DNA of 64,000 nucleotides from Streptomyces sp. NBC_00878 (GTDB lineage Bacteria > Actinomycetota > Actinomycetes > Streptomycetales > Streptomycetaceae), in NCBI RefSeq assembly GCF_026341515.1, contig NZ_JAPEOK010000001.1, positions 930,001 to 994,000 on the forward strand, given 5' to 3'. Below are positions 27,559 to 35,426 of this stretch, one piece after another. The translations under genes were made by a program, and so were the position numbers. Under the pieces are notes generated by a model. It ran no database searches. It was not told where the DNA came from and saw only the letters and a list, made by a program, of their open reading frames with translations. Every line of letters begins with the position of its first letter. The stretch's first letter is position 1.

Positions 27559-28844
27559 CGCTCATCACCGCCCTCGCCCGAGCCGTCGGTGTCGTCGCCC
27601 GCTTCGCCCTTGGACACCCGCACCTCGGACAGGGCGTCCCCGGGCGTCTCCGCCTCGGCCGTTCCCGCCCGCGTCGGTTCCGTTTCGGCTGCCTCGGCCC
27701 CGGCCGCCTCGCCGTCGACCGCCGCCGTCTCCACCGCCGCTGCGGCTACGGCCGCCCCGCTCCCGGCCATCGCCGCGGACAACTCGTACGCGTCCGCGAC
27801 TCCGACGACCGCGCCCTGCGAGTCGACTCCCACCGCGAGGCGGGACGGCGACAGCAGGGCCGCGTCGAGGGCGGCCCGTGCCGAGTCGCCGGCCAGGCTG
27901 AACGTATGGCCGAGCGGGGTCAGCGCGGCGTCCGCGAGCGTGCCGCCGGTCGGCAGATCGGCGACCGCGGCCCAGCCGAGCGGCCGCCGGTCGCCGTCGA
28001 CGACGAGCACCCAGGGTTCGCCCGCGGCCCGGGCCCGCGCCACCGGAGAGTCGGCCGCCAGGACCGGCCCGTCGCGCAGTGGCAGATCGGCCGCCTTGAC
28101 GAAGGACAACCGGCGGATACCACGGTCCTGGCCGACGAAATCGGCCACGAAGTCGTCGGCGGGATGCGCGAGCAGCCGCTCCGGGGTGTCGAACTGGGCG
28201 AGTTTGCCACCGGTGCGGAGTACCGCGATGTGGTCGCCGAGCTTGATCGCCTCGTCGATGTCATGGGTGACGAACACGATCGTCTTGTGCAGCTCCTTCT
28301 GCAGCCGGATGAACTCCGCCTGCAGCTCCCCCCGGACGATGGGGTCGACCGCGCTGAACGGCTCGTCCATCAGCAGCACGGGCGGGTCCGCGCCCAGCGC
28401 CCTGGCCACCCCGACGCGCTGCTGCTGTCCGCCGGAGAGCTGGTACGGATAGCGCTTGGCCATGGCGGACGGCAGCCCCACGAGCTCCAGCAGCTCCGCC
28501 GCCCGCGAGCGCGCCTTCTTCTTGCCCCAGCCGAGCAGCAGGGGCACGGTCGCTATGTTGTCCAGCACCGTGCGGTGCGGGAACAGCCCCGCGTGCTGGA
28601 TCACGTAACCGATACCCCGGCGCAGCTCCGGGGCGGCGATCTCCCGGATGTCCCGGCCGCGCAGGCTCACGGTCCCGGACGTCGGCTCCACCATGCGATT
28701 GACCATGCGCAGAGTCGTGGTCTTGCCGCAGCCGGAGGGACCGACCAGGACCGTGATGCCGCCCTCCGCCAACTCCAGCGACAGCTCGTCCACGGCTGTC
28801 GTGCCGTTGGGATAGTTTTTGCTCACCGCGTCGAATCTGATCAA
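27555..28844 (-). CDS. OpuC-type ABC importer ATPase with CBS domains
   Basis: A 429-residue ATPase. Walker A is GPSGCGKT, the signature is LSGGQQQRVGVARAL, Walker B is VLLMDEPFSAVD, and VTHDIDEAIKLGDHIAVL is typical of the glycine-betaine group. CBS-like domains follow (about 245-375), which in this family sense ionic strength or nucleotides. The last ~60 residues are a low-complexity Ala/Glu/Gly tail of unclear use. The start is a TTG at 28844 with AAGGGG upstream. First gene of the leftward importer operon, divergent from the catabolic operon. Confidence 0.9.
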   Translation of the reverse strand: MIRFDAVSKNYPNGTTAVDELSLELAEGGITVLVGPSGCGKTTTLRMVNRMVEPTSGTVSLRGRDIREIAAPELRRGIGYVIQHAGLFPHRTVLDNIATVPLLLGWGKKKARSRAAELLELVGLPSAMAKRYPYQLSGGQQQRVGVARALGADPPVLLMDEPFSAVDPIVRGELQAEFIRLQKELHKTIVFVTHDIDEAIKLGDHIAVLRTGGKLAQFDTPERLLAHPADDFVADFVGQDRGIRRLSFVKAADLPLRDGPVLAADSPVARARAAGEPWVLVVDGDRRPLGWAAVADLPTGGTLADAALTPLGHTFSLAGDSARAALDAALLSPSRLAVGVDSQGAVVGVADAYELSAAMAGSGAAVAAAAVETAAVDGEAAGAEAAETEPTRAGTAEAETPGDALSEVRVSKGEAGDDTDGSGEGGDER

Positions 28845-28964
28845 AGCTGCCCCTTACCCGACTGCATATGGTCATGCAGAGTTGTTCGTGGCTGAATTAG
28901 AGTCAATCCCCTTTTGTAAACGGGGCGTTACGTTCGTCCGAAGAAATTGAAAGGGCGCCCGGAA
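28845..28964. promoter_or_regulatory. divergent promoter region with inverted repeat
   Basis: A 120-base, relatively AT-rich spacer between the importer operon and the cyclodeaminase-lyase operon. It contains a perfect inverted repeat, CTGCAT (28862-28867) and ATGCAG (28874-28879), six bases apart. This is a candidate site for the nearby RpiR regulator, since it could control both directions. Confidence 0.5.
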
Positions 28965-29975
28965 ATGCAGGCGTTTGATCCGATTTGGTTCACGTTCCTG
29001 AACGGCTCGGACATCGCACAGCTCGACCTGGACGACGCAGAGGTGCTCGACGCCGTCGAGCAGGGGCTGCGCGCCCAGGGCCGCGGAGAGACGGTCATCG
29101 AACCACGGGTCCATCTGACGCCCGATCCGGCGTTCAACGGCCATTTCAACGTTCTGCGCGGCTATGTCGCTCCGCTCGGGCTGGCCGGAGTCAAGATCGT
29201 GGGCGACTACGTCGGCAACTACCGGGCCGGGCTGCCCTCCGAGATGGCGCTGCTCAACCTCTTCGACCCGCGTACGGGCATGCCGGTGGCCGTGGTCGAC
29301 GCCACCGCCATCACCGAGATGCGCACCGGCGCGCTCACCGCGCTGGGGGCACGGCAGCTGGCCCGACCCGACTCCAAGGTGCTCGGTCACATCGGCGCCC
29401 GCGCCACCTCGTACTGGAACGTCCGCCTGCTCGACCGGATCTTCGACTTCGACGAGATACGTGTCCACTCGCGCCGCCCGGAGAGCCGTGAGGCCTTCGC
29501 CGAGCGGTTGGAGCGCGACCTCAGCAAGCCGGTGATCGTCACCGACGACTGGAAGACGTGCGTCGAGGGCGCGGACATCGTCGTGGAGGCGTCCCGGCTG
29601 GAGCGGCCCGAGCCCCTGCTGCGGACCGAGTGGATCGCGCCGGGCGCCCTTGTCGTACCGTACGGAACGATGAGCGCGGTCGAACTCTCCCTCACCGACA
29701 TCATGGACAAGGTCGTCGTCGACGACTGGGGCCAGTGCCGGTCCGGGCCGTTCGGTGCCCTGCGCGCGCACGTCGAGTCGGGCAGACTCAGCGAGGAGAC
29801 CCTGCACGGCGAACTGTGCGAGATCGTCGTCGGCGACAAACCCGGCCGTGAGCGCGACGACGAGACCATCCTGTTCTGGCATCGCGGCCTCTCGTTGTCC
29901 GACATCGCGCTGGGCGCGGCCATGCTCAAGAAGGCCCAAGAGCGTGGCCTCGGGCAGAACCTGCGGTTCTCATGA
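28965..29975 (+). CDS. ornithine cyclodeaminase/mu-crystallin family protein
   Basis: A 336-residue protein of the OCD/mu-crystallin family, NAD(P)-dependent enzymes that act on imines or amino acids. The substrate region shows RVHLTPDPAFNGHFN and a lysine in GLAGVKIVGDYVGNY; DATAITEMRTGALTALGARQL precedes the Rossmann fold. The usual GxGxxG is changed to GHIGARAT. I chose ATG 28965 over the TTG 18 bases upstream. It is translationally coupled to the lyase gene (ATGA at 29972). In this operon it may reduce or deaminate the product of the lyase; the substrate is unknown. Confidence 0.85.
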   Translation: MQAFDPIWFTFLNGSDIAQLDLDDAEVLDAVEQGLRAQGRGETVIEPRVHLTPDPAFNGHFNVLRGYVAPLGLAGVKIVGDYVGNYRAGLPSEMALLNLFDPRTGMPVAVVDATAITEMRTGALTALGARQLARPDSKVLGHIGARATSYWNVRLLDRIFDFDEIRVHSRRPESREAFAERLERDLSKPVIVTDDWKTCVEGADIVVEASRLERPEPLLRTEWIAPGALVVPYGTMSAVELSLTDIMDKVVVDDWGQCRSGPFGALRAHVESGRLSEETLHGELCEIVVGDKPGRERDDETILFWHRGLSLSDIALGAAMLKKAQERGLGQNLRFS

Positions 29976-31537
29976 CCGGTACGCTCCCCGCTCCTACCCC
30001 GGCCGTCGCCGCTGACGCCGTGGTCCTCGACGGGCGCGCCCTCACCTGTGACGACGTCGCCGCCGTCGCCCTTCGCGGCGCCCGGGTCGTGCTGGCCGAC
30101 GGGGTCCTGCCCCGGCTGGAGCGCGACCGCGCGGTCGTCGACGACGTGGTGGACCGTGAGGTGCCGACGTACGGTCTGACGACGGGTCTCGGCAGCCGGT
30201 CGTCGTACGCGCTGCCGCGGGCCGAACTGGGCGAGTTCAGCGTGCGCACGGTCCGGGGCCGGGCCAACGCGGTGGGCGATCCGCTGCCGGTCCCCGTCGT
30301 GCGCGCCGCCCTGCTCGCCCGAATAAACGGCGTCGCGGGCGGCGGCAGCGGGGTGCGGCCGGAGATCGTGCGGCTGCTGGTCTCCCTGCTCAACTCCCGG
30401 GTGCATCCGGTGATCCCCGAGGTGGGGTCGATCGGCGCCTCCGATCTGTGCCAGCTGGCCCACGTCGGCCTGGTCGTCATCGGCGAGGGCCGTGCCGAGT
30501 TCTCCGGTGAGGTGCTCGACGGTGCGGAGGCACTGCGGCGGGCCGGTCTGGCCCCCGCGGAACTGGGGCCGAAGGACGGGCATGTGCTGTGCAGCGCGAG
30601 CCCGCTGGCCGCCGGAGTCGGGGCCCTCGCCCTCCATGAGACGGCCGCCGTCCTCATGCTCGCCCAGGCGGTCACGGCCCTTACCTTCGAGGGGTTCCGG
30701 GCGAACACGAGCCCCCTCGACACCCGCGTACTGGGCCTGCGTCCGGCCCCCGGCCAGGCCCGGGCGGCGGGCGAACTGCTCGCGCTGCTGGACGGCGGCG
30801 AGCTGGCGGATCCCCGGCACGCGCGGCGCGTCCAGGACCCCGTGAGCCTGCGCTGTGCCGCCCAGGTGCACGGGGCGCTGCACGCCGCCCTGGACTTCGC
30901 CCGTGCCGCGCTGGAACCCGAGCTCAACGGCTGCGGCGACAACCCGGTGGTGCTGGCCGACACCGGGGAGATCCTCTCCTCCGGCAACTTCCACACCCCG
31001 GCCCTGGCCCTCGGCTTCGACACCGTCGCGCTGTCCCTGACGCAGACCGCGGCGATCTCGGCGGAGCGCATGCGGCGGCTGCTGAATCCCGCTGTCAGCG
31101 GACTGCCCGCGAACCTCTCGCCGTACGGTCCGGAGCGCTCGGGTTTCGCCCCGCTGGCCAAGACGGCGCAGGCGCTTGTCGCCGAGATCCGTGCCCTGTC
31201 CGCGCCCGTGTGCACGGATCCCCGGCACGGCGCGGACGCGGTCGAGGACGACTCGACCAACGCGGCGCTCGGGGCGCGACGGCTGACGACGATGCTGGTC
31301 AGGCTGCGGCAGCTGCTCGCCGTGGAGGCGTTGGCCGCCGCGCAGGCCGTGGACCTGGCGGGCCCGGCGACCGTGGGCCGGGGACCCGGGCTCCTGCACC
31401 GCGCGATCCGCGAGCTGGTCCCGCGCCTGGACGACGACCGGCCCTGCGGAGTGGACGTGGACCTGGTGAGCCGTGACGTCCTGGGGTCCGACGAGGTACG
31501 AAGCGCGCTGTGCGCCTGGGTGGAAGGAGCTTCGTGA
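29972..31537 (+). CDS. aromatic amino acid lyase family protein with altered MIO triad
   Basis: A 521-residue member of the histidine/phenylalanine ammonia-lyase fold. Conserved parts are YGLTTGLG with the catalytic Tyr67, QDPVSLRCAAQVHG, and LNGCGDNPVV. The MIO-forming loop reads GSIGASDLCQLAH: relative to GSVGASGDLAPLAH the Gly of Ala-Ser-Gly is missing, leaving Ala156-Ser157-Asp158. MIO formation is therefore doubtful. Lyases acting on trimethylammonium betaines have a good leaving group and may not need MIO; with a betaine-type importer alongside, such a substrate (for example a histidine betaine) is my preferred guess. The gene starts within the stop of the cyclodeaminase gene and overlaps the next gene by GTGA. 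Confidence 0.85.
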   Translation: MTGTLPAPTPAVAADAVVLDGRALTCDDVAAVALRGARVVLADGVLPRLERDRAVVDDVVDREVPTYGLTTGLGSRSSYALPRAELGEFSVRTVRGRANAVGDPLPVPVVRAALLARINGVAGGGSGVRPEIVRLLVSLLNSRVHPVIPEVGSIGASDLCQLAHVGLVVIGEGRAEFSGEVLDGAEALRRAGLAPAELGPKDGHVLCSASPLAAGVGALALHETAAVLMLAQAVTALTFEGFRANTSPLDTRVLGLRPAPGQARAAGELLALLDGGELADPRHARRVQDPVSLRCAAQVHGALHAALDFARAALEPELNGCGDNPVVLADTGEILSSGNFHTPALALGFDTVALSLTQTAAISAERMRRLLNPAVSGLPANLSPYGPERSGFAPLAKTAQALVAEIRALSAPVCTDPRHGADAVEDDSTNAALGARRLTTMLVRLRQLLAVEALAAAQAVDLAGPATVGRGPGLLHRAIRELVPRLDDDRPCGVDVDLVSRDVLGSDEVRSALCAWVEGAS

Positions 31538-32439
31538 CCAACGTCGACGTACACCAGCATCTGTGGACCGCCTCGTTCCTCGCGGCACTGCGCGCGCGTG
31601 ACGAGCCGCCGTTCCTGGACGGCTGGACCCTGCACACCGCCGGCGAGCCGCCCTACGAGGTCCCGGCCGCCCACCACGACGTCACCGCGCGTGCCGAACT
31701 GGCCGCCACCGACGGTCTCGGCAGGGCGCTCGTCTCGCTGTCCGCCCCGCTCGGCGTGGAGTGGCTGCCGTCCGGCGAGGCACGGCCGCTGCTCGACGCG
31801 TACCACGAGGACGCGGCAGCGCTGCCCGAGCCGTTCGGGGCCTGGGCCGCCGCCTGCGTGCGGGACATCGACGCCGACGCGACCGCCGCGGACCTCGATC
31901 GAGGGTTCGCCGGGCTCCAGCTCCCGGCGAACGCCCTGACCGACGAGGCCGGTTACGCGCGCTGTGCCCCGCTGCTGGAGCTGCTCGAAGCGCGCGGCCT
32001 TCCGCTGTTCGTCCACCCGGGCCCGGCGCCCGGCGCGTCCCCGGGGCCCGGCTGGTGGCCCGCGATGGTTCCGTACGTGCAGCAGATGCACTCGGCGTGG
32101 TTCGCGTTCCGGGCGTTCGGCAGGCCTCGCCATCCCCGGCTGCGGGTGTGTTTCGCGCTGCTGGCCGGGCTCGCGCCGCTGCACGGGGAACGCTTCGCCG
32201 CCCGTGGCGGGGACGAGGGCCGCGGAGAGGTGGATCCCGACGTGTTCGTCGAGACGTCCTCGTACGGTCCGCGTGCCGTCGACTCGGTCGTCCGCGTCCT
32301 CGGTACCGACGTCGTCGTGATGGGCTCGGACCGGCCCTACGCGGAACCGCCGCAGCAGCCCGGCTTCGGCCTGGGAGGGGCCACCGCGTACGCCTTCCGC
32401 ATCACCAATCCACGGCGCCTGCTCACCGGAAAGGACTGA
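31534..32439 (+). CDS. amidohydrolase-family metal-dependent hydrolase
   Basis: A 301-residue TIM-barrel amidohydrolase (amidohydrolase_2 type). The N-terminal metal motif is VDVHQHLW, a histidine lies in GLPLFVHPGPAP, and GSDRPYAEP near the C-terminus holds the metal-binding Asp. The GTG at 31534 overlaps the lyase stop and has AAGGAG upstream. In the operon it probably hydrolyses or decarboxylates an intermediate made after the lyase step. A specific reaction cannot be named. Confidence 0.85.
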   Translation: MTNVDVHQHLWTASFLAALRARDEPPFLDGWTLHTAGEPPYEVPAAHHDVTARAELAATDGLGRALVSLSAPLGVEWLPSGEARPLLDAYHEDAAALPEPFGAWAAACVRDIDADATAADLDRGFAGLQLPANALTDEAGYARCAPLLELLEARGLPLFVHPGPAPGASPGPGWWPAMVPYVQQMHSAWFAFRAFGRPRHPRLRVCFALLAGLAPLHGERFAARGGDEGRGEVDPDVFVETSSYGPRAVDSVVRVLGTDVVVMGSDRPYAEPPQQPGFGLGGATAYAFRITNPRRLLTGKD

Positions 32440-32571
32440 CCGCGCCAGGCCGGGCCCGCTCTTCCGGGTTTTCCTGCGGCTTGCGGCGTCCCGCGAGCTC
32501 GCCGCCGTCGCGACAACGGCGACAGGCCGCCGACGGCCGTCCAACACGTAACCGACACAAGGGGGATGAGC

Positions 32572-33108
32572 ATGAACCCGACCCCGATCGACACGACCGC
32601 ACTCGCCGAACTCGGCGTGTCCGACCGGCCGTTCCGGCCCGAGGAGTGTGCGGACCGGGCCCGCCGCGCCGCGGAATTCGTCGACACCGCCGCGCTCGAC
32701 CGCTCCGGCCCCGGCTCGTATCTGCTGCTCTGGCGGAACGAGAACTCCGAGGCGTGGCTGAACACTTGGTGGGAATCGCGCGACACCGGCTACCACGACC
32801 ACCAGGGGTCCTGCGTCGGCGTGCACGTGATCGAGGGCGCCGCCTGGCAGGAGGGGCTGCCGGTGGGCGGGCCGCGCCGAGCCCGCCGGTACGGGCCCGG
32901 CGAGTCGTTCTCGTTCCCGGGGTCGGGCGTCCACCGGATGGACCACGACGCGGGCGCCGTGACCATCCACGTCTACTCGCCGCCGATCCAGGCCATCGGG
33001 CACTACGAGATCATCAACGGCGAACTCCACCGCACACCCGGGCCGCCCGACGAGGGCTCCCCCGCCAGTCCCCGGCTGCTCGACGTCCTCAACTCGATCG
33101 GCCGGTGA
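32572..33108 (+). CDS. cysteine dioxygenase-like cupin protein
   Basis: A 178-residue cupin of the cysteine dioxygenase family, iron enzymes that oxidise thiols to sulfinates. The three-histidine site is visible: HDH in GYHDHQGS and the His in GSGVHRMDH, followed by VTIHVYSPP. I chose ATG 32572, which sits six bases after AGGGGG; ATG 32566 abuts that site. It is separated from the amidohydrolase gene by 132 bases and may have its own promoter. Its presence suggests that the substrate of the operon contains sulfur or releases a thiol. Confidence 0.82.
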   Translation: MNPTPIDTTALAELGVSDRPFRPEECADRARRAAEFVDTAALDRSGPGSYLLLWRNENSEAWLNTWWESRDTGYHDHQGSCVGVHVIEGAAWQEGLPVGGPRRARRYGPGESFSFPGSGVHRMDHDAGAVTIHVYSPPIQAIGHYEIINGELHRTPGPPDEGSPASPRLLDVLNSIGR

Positions 33109-33122
33109 GCCGGAGAGCCTCG

Positions 33123-34037
33123 CTACTCCGGCGGCGTGGGTGTGTCGTGCGTGCGGTACATCGCCTGGACGTCCAGCTCCAGTTGGACGGTGGGGCCGAC
33201 CACCGCGATGCCCCGAGCCAGCATGGTTCGCCAGTTGAGCGTGTAGTCGTCACGGTGCAGTTCGGCCTTGGCCAAGGCCGCACAGCGCAGTTCCTCGCCG
33301 TAACCGCCGTTCACCATGCCCAGGTAGCTCGTGTCCAGGGCCACCGAGCGGCTCACCCCGTGCATCGTCAGCGAACCCTGCAGGATCCACTTGCTGCCGC
33401 CGCGGTACGCGAACCGCGTGCTGTGGAAGTCGATGAACGGGAACCGCTTGACGTCCAGGAAGTCCCCCGACCGGAGGTGGTTGTCGCGGGTCGTGTTGCC
33501 GGTCGTGATGCTCGCCGCGTCGATACGGACGTGGACCCGGGACTCGGTGATGTCCTGGGCGATCTGGATGCCGCCGTCGAAACGCTCGAAGCGGCCGTGG
33601 ACGTTGGCCATCCCGACATGCTTGGCGATGAAGCGGATCGCCGTGTGGGGCGGGTCGAAGAGCCAGGTACCGGGCGGCGGCAGGTCGAGCTGACGGGCCG
33701 GCTCCAAGCGGGCGTACAGGGTCGGGAGCGTGACGCCGGCGACGATCTCGACGGTCTCGCGGACCGGGGTAAGTCCCTCGGCCATGACCATCATGCTGTA
33801 GGCGCCCGGCGGCAGTACGGCCGTGAAGAGGCCGTACGGATCGGTGGTGCCGCGGGCCGCGACGCGATGGGAGTCGAGCGCCGTGACCGTGACGTCGGCG
33901 CCGCCCATGGGCTGGCCCATGGGGTCCGCGACCTCGCAGCCGATCGCGCCCGCGCCGGGCGGCAGGGGCAGCGCGAGGCCCGCCGCGGCGGCGGAGGCGC
34001 CCTTGGAACGCCGACGCCGAAGCAGTCCGAGGGCCAT
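33123..34037 (-). CDS. YceI-family protein with N-terminal carboxypeptidase-regulatory-like domain
   Basis: A 304-residue protein in two parts. Residues ~30-110 form a carboxypeptidase-regulatory-like beta-sandwich (CEVADPMGQPMGGADVTVTA), and ~125-300 are a YceI lipocalin-like barrel (FDPPHTAIRFIAKHVGMANV, HGRFERFDGGI, LTMHGVSRSVALDTSYLG). YceI barrels bind isoprenoid quinones or other lipophilic molecules. There is no secretion signal. The start at 34037 has AGGTGA upstream. A 21-bp inverted repeat about 170 bases upstream is the same as that in front of the aromatic monooxygenase at 47.9 kb, so the two genes probably share control. Confidence 0.85.
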   Translation of the reverse strand: MALGLLRRRRSKGASAAAAGLALPLPPGAGAIGCEVADPMGQPMGGADVTVTALDSHRVAARGTTDPYGLFTAVLPPGAYSMMVMAEGLTPVRETVEIVAGVTLPTLYARLEPARQLDLPPPGTWLFDPPHTAIRFIAKHVGMANVHGRFERFDGGIQIAQDITESRVHVRIDAASITTGNTTRDNHLRSGDFLDVKRFPFIDFHSTRFAYRGGSKWILQGSLTMHGVSRSVALDTSYLGMVNGGYGEELRCAALAKAELHRDDYTLNWRTMLARGIAVVGPTVQLELDVQAMYRTHDTPTPPE

Positions 34038-34207
34038 GATGTTCACCTGTCTTCTCAGTTCGATTGCGTTTCACGGCCCGACGTCCTCCCCCGCACCCGG
34101 AAGGTCCGTGCGACCCGCCACGGACACAGGCACGGCACGGGCACGGCACAGGCGCGCGAAGCGGAACGTGAGCCGCTCATGATCGTGATCCGGCCGACGA
34201 CGGCGCG

Positions 34208-34228
34208 GGTGTCTCAATACGAGACACC
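34208..34228. promoter_or_regulatory. inverted-repeat operator GGTGTCTC-N5-GAGACACC (copy 1)
   Basis: Perfect 8-bp arms GGTGTCTC and GAGACACC around AATAC, upstream of the leftward YceI gene. The same arms with spacer ATTAC occur at 47959-47979 between a Fis-type regulator and its divergent monooxygenase. A further half-site TTGTCTCACC lies at about 34239-34248. Confidence 0.75.
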
Positions 34229-34243
34229 AGGCGCCCGGTTGTC

Positions 34244-35278
34244 TCACCGCAGGGGCGCGGGTCCGGTGGAGTCGCGTACCACCAGCGCATGGCCGGTGGA
34301 CTTCCGGCGGGGCCGGGAGGCGGGCGGCCTGAGGGCCATCGCGAGGGCCTGGCGGCCCATTTCGGCGAGGGGCAGCCGCACGGTGGTGAGACCGGGGGCG
34401 AGGTCCGCCGCGAACGACACGTCGTCGAATCCGGCGACCGACATCCGATGCGGGACCGGTACGCCGTGGGCGCGGAGCGCGGAGAGGACACCGATGGCCA
34501 TGGCGTCGTTCAGGGCGACGATCGCGGTGGTGTCCGGGTGGTCGCGCAGGATCCGCTCGGCCGCGTGACGCCCGCCGTCGCGGGTGAACTCGGCCTGCGC
34601 CACCGGCAGTTCATCGAAGGGAAGTCCGGCCCCGGCCAGTGCCGACGCCACCCCCGTGAACCGGTCGGCGACCGTGGACAGCACCATGTCCCCCGCCGCC
34701 ACCGCGATCCGGCGGTGCCCAAGGGACAGCAGATGACCGGTGACGGCCTCGGCGCCCTCCTTGTTGTCGGGCCGTACCGCGTCGGCGTTGAGGAAGTGAC
34801 GGCCGATCACCGTGAGCCTGCCGCCGGTGTCCTGGAAGACGGAGAGTTCGGCCTTGGACTCGGCCTCCATGCGGGGGTCGACGTATCCGGAGCCCGCGAT
34901 GATGATGACGCCGACGCGCTGGGCGATCAGATGGCGGATCTGCCTCAGTTCGTTCTGCGGATTCCGGCCGGAGTGGCAGATCTGGACGATCAGATCGCGT
35001 TCGCCCGCCACCTGGACGACCCCGCCCGCGATCTCCGAGAAGTACGGGTCGTCGATCTGATGGACGATCAGCCCCACCGTGGACGCGGTCCCGCCCGCCA
35101 GGGTGCGCGCATGCGGATTGGCGACATAGCCGAGCTCCCGCGAGATGCGGCGCACCCGCTCGGCCACCTCCTCGCGCACCCCGTCCCGCCCCGCGAGCGC
35201 CCGGGACGCCGTGGCCAGTGAGACGCCCGCGCGCTCGGCCACATCGGCGAGCCGCAGTCGTGAACGGGGCCTGGGCAT
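34244..35278 (-). CDS. LacI-family regulator
   Basis: A 344-residue LacI repressor with helix-turn-helix LRLADVAERAGVSLATASRAL, hinge region ANPHARTLAGG, and a periplasmic-binding-like effector domain (GLIVHQIDDPYFSEIAGGVV onward). It is transcribed away from the branched-chain-type importer, with two palindromes of the LacI type in the shared 148-base spacer. Repression of that importer and of itself is the likely role. The effector is unknown. Confidence 0.92.
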   Translation of the reverse strand: MPRPRSRLRLADVAERAGVSLATASRALAGRDGVREEVAERVRRISRELGYVANPHARTLAGGTASTVGLIVHQIDDPYFSEIAGGVVQVAGERDLIVQICHSGRNPQNELRQIRHLIAQRVGVIIIAGSGYVDPRMEAESKAELSVFQDTGGRLTVIGRHFLNADAVRPDNKEGAEAVTGHLLSLGHRRIAVAAGDMVLSTVADRFTGVASALAGAGLPFDELPVAQAEFTRDGGRHAAERILRDHPDTTAIVALNDAMAIGVLSALRAHGVPVPHRMSVAGFDDVSFAADLAPGLTTVRLPLAEMGRQALAMALRPPASRPRRKSTGHALVVRDSTGPAPLR

Positions 35279-35361
35279 GCGTCACCGCCTCCGAACAGGG
35301 CCTTGTGAATCGGTCCTTGCACGACGCTTGTCTCAGCTCGTGTGACGTGGATTACATGGTA

Positions 35362-35387
35362 CGCAAGCGCTCGCGAAAGCGCTTTCG
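35362..35387. promoter_or_regulatory. tandem LacI-type operators
   Basis: CGAAAGCGCTTTCG at 35374-35387 is a perfect 14-bp palindrome, and CGCAAGCGCTCGCG at 35362-35375 is a second palindrome with one mismatch. Both centre on GC, as LacI-family sites do, and lie between the divergent lacI and binding-protein genes. Confidence 0.7.
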
Positions 35388-35426
35388 AACGGCGAAGAGA
35401 GTGCCTGCGGACAGGGGAGTCCAGCG

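Noticed and set aside
29926..33030. 1034-codon minus-strand frame over the lyase operon
   Set aside because: High-GC antisense frames stay open by chance; the plus-strand genes have clear family motifs, overlaps and ribosome sites.
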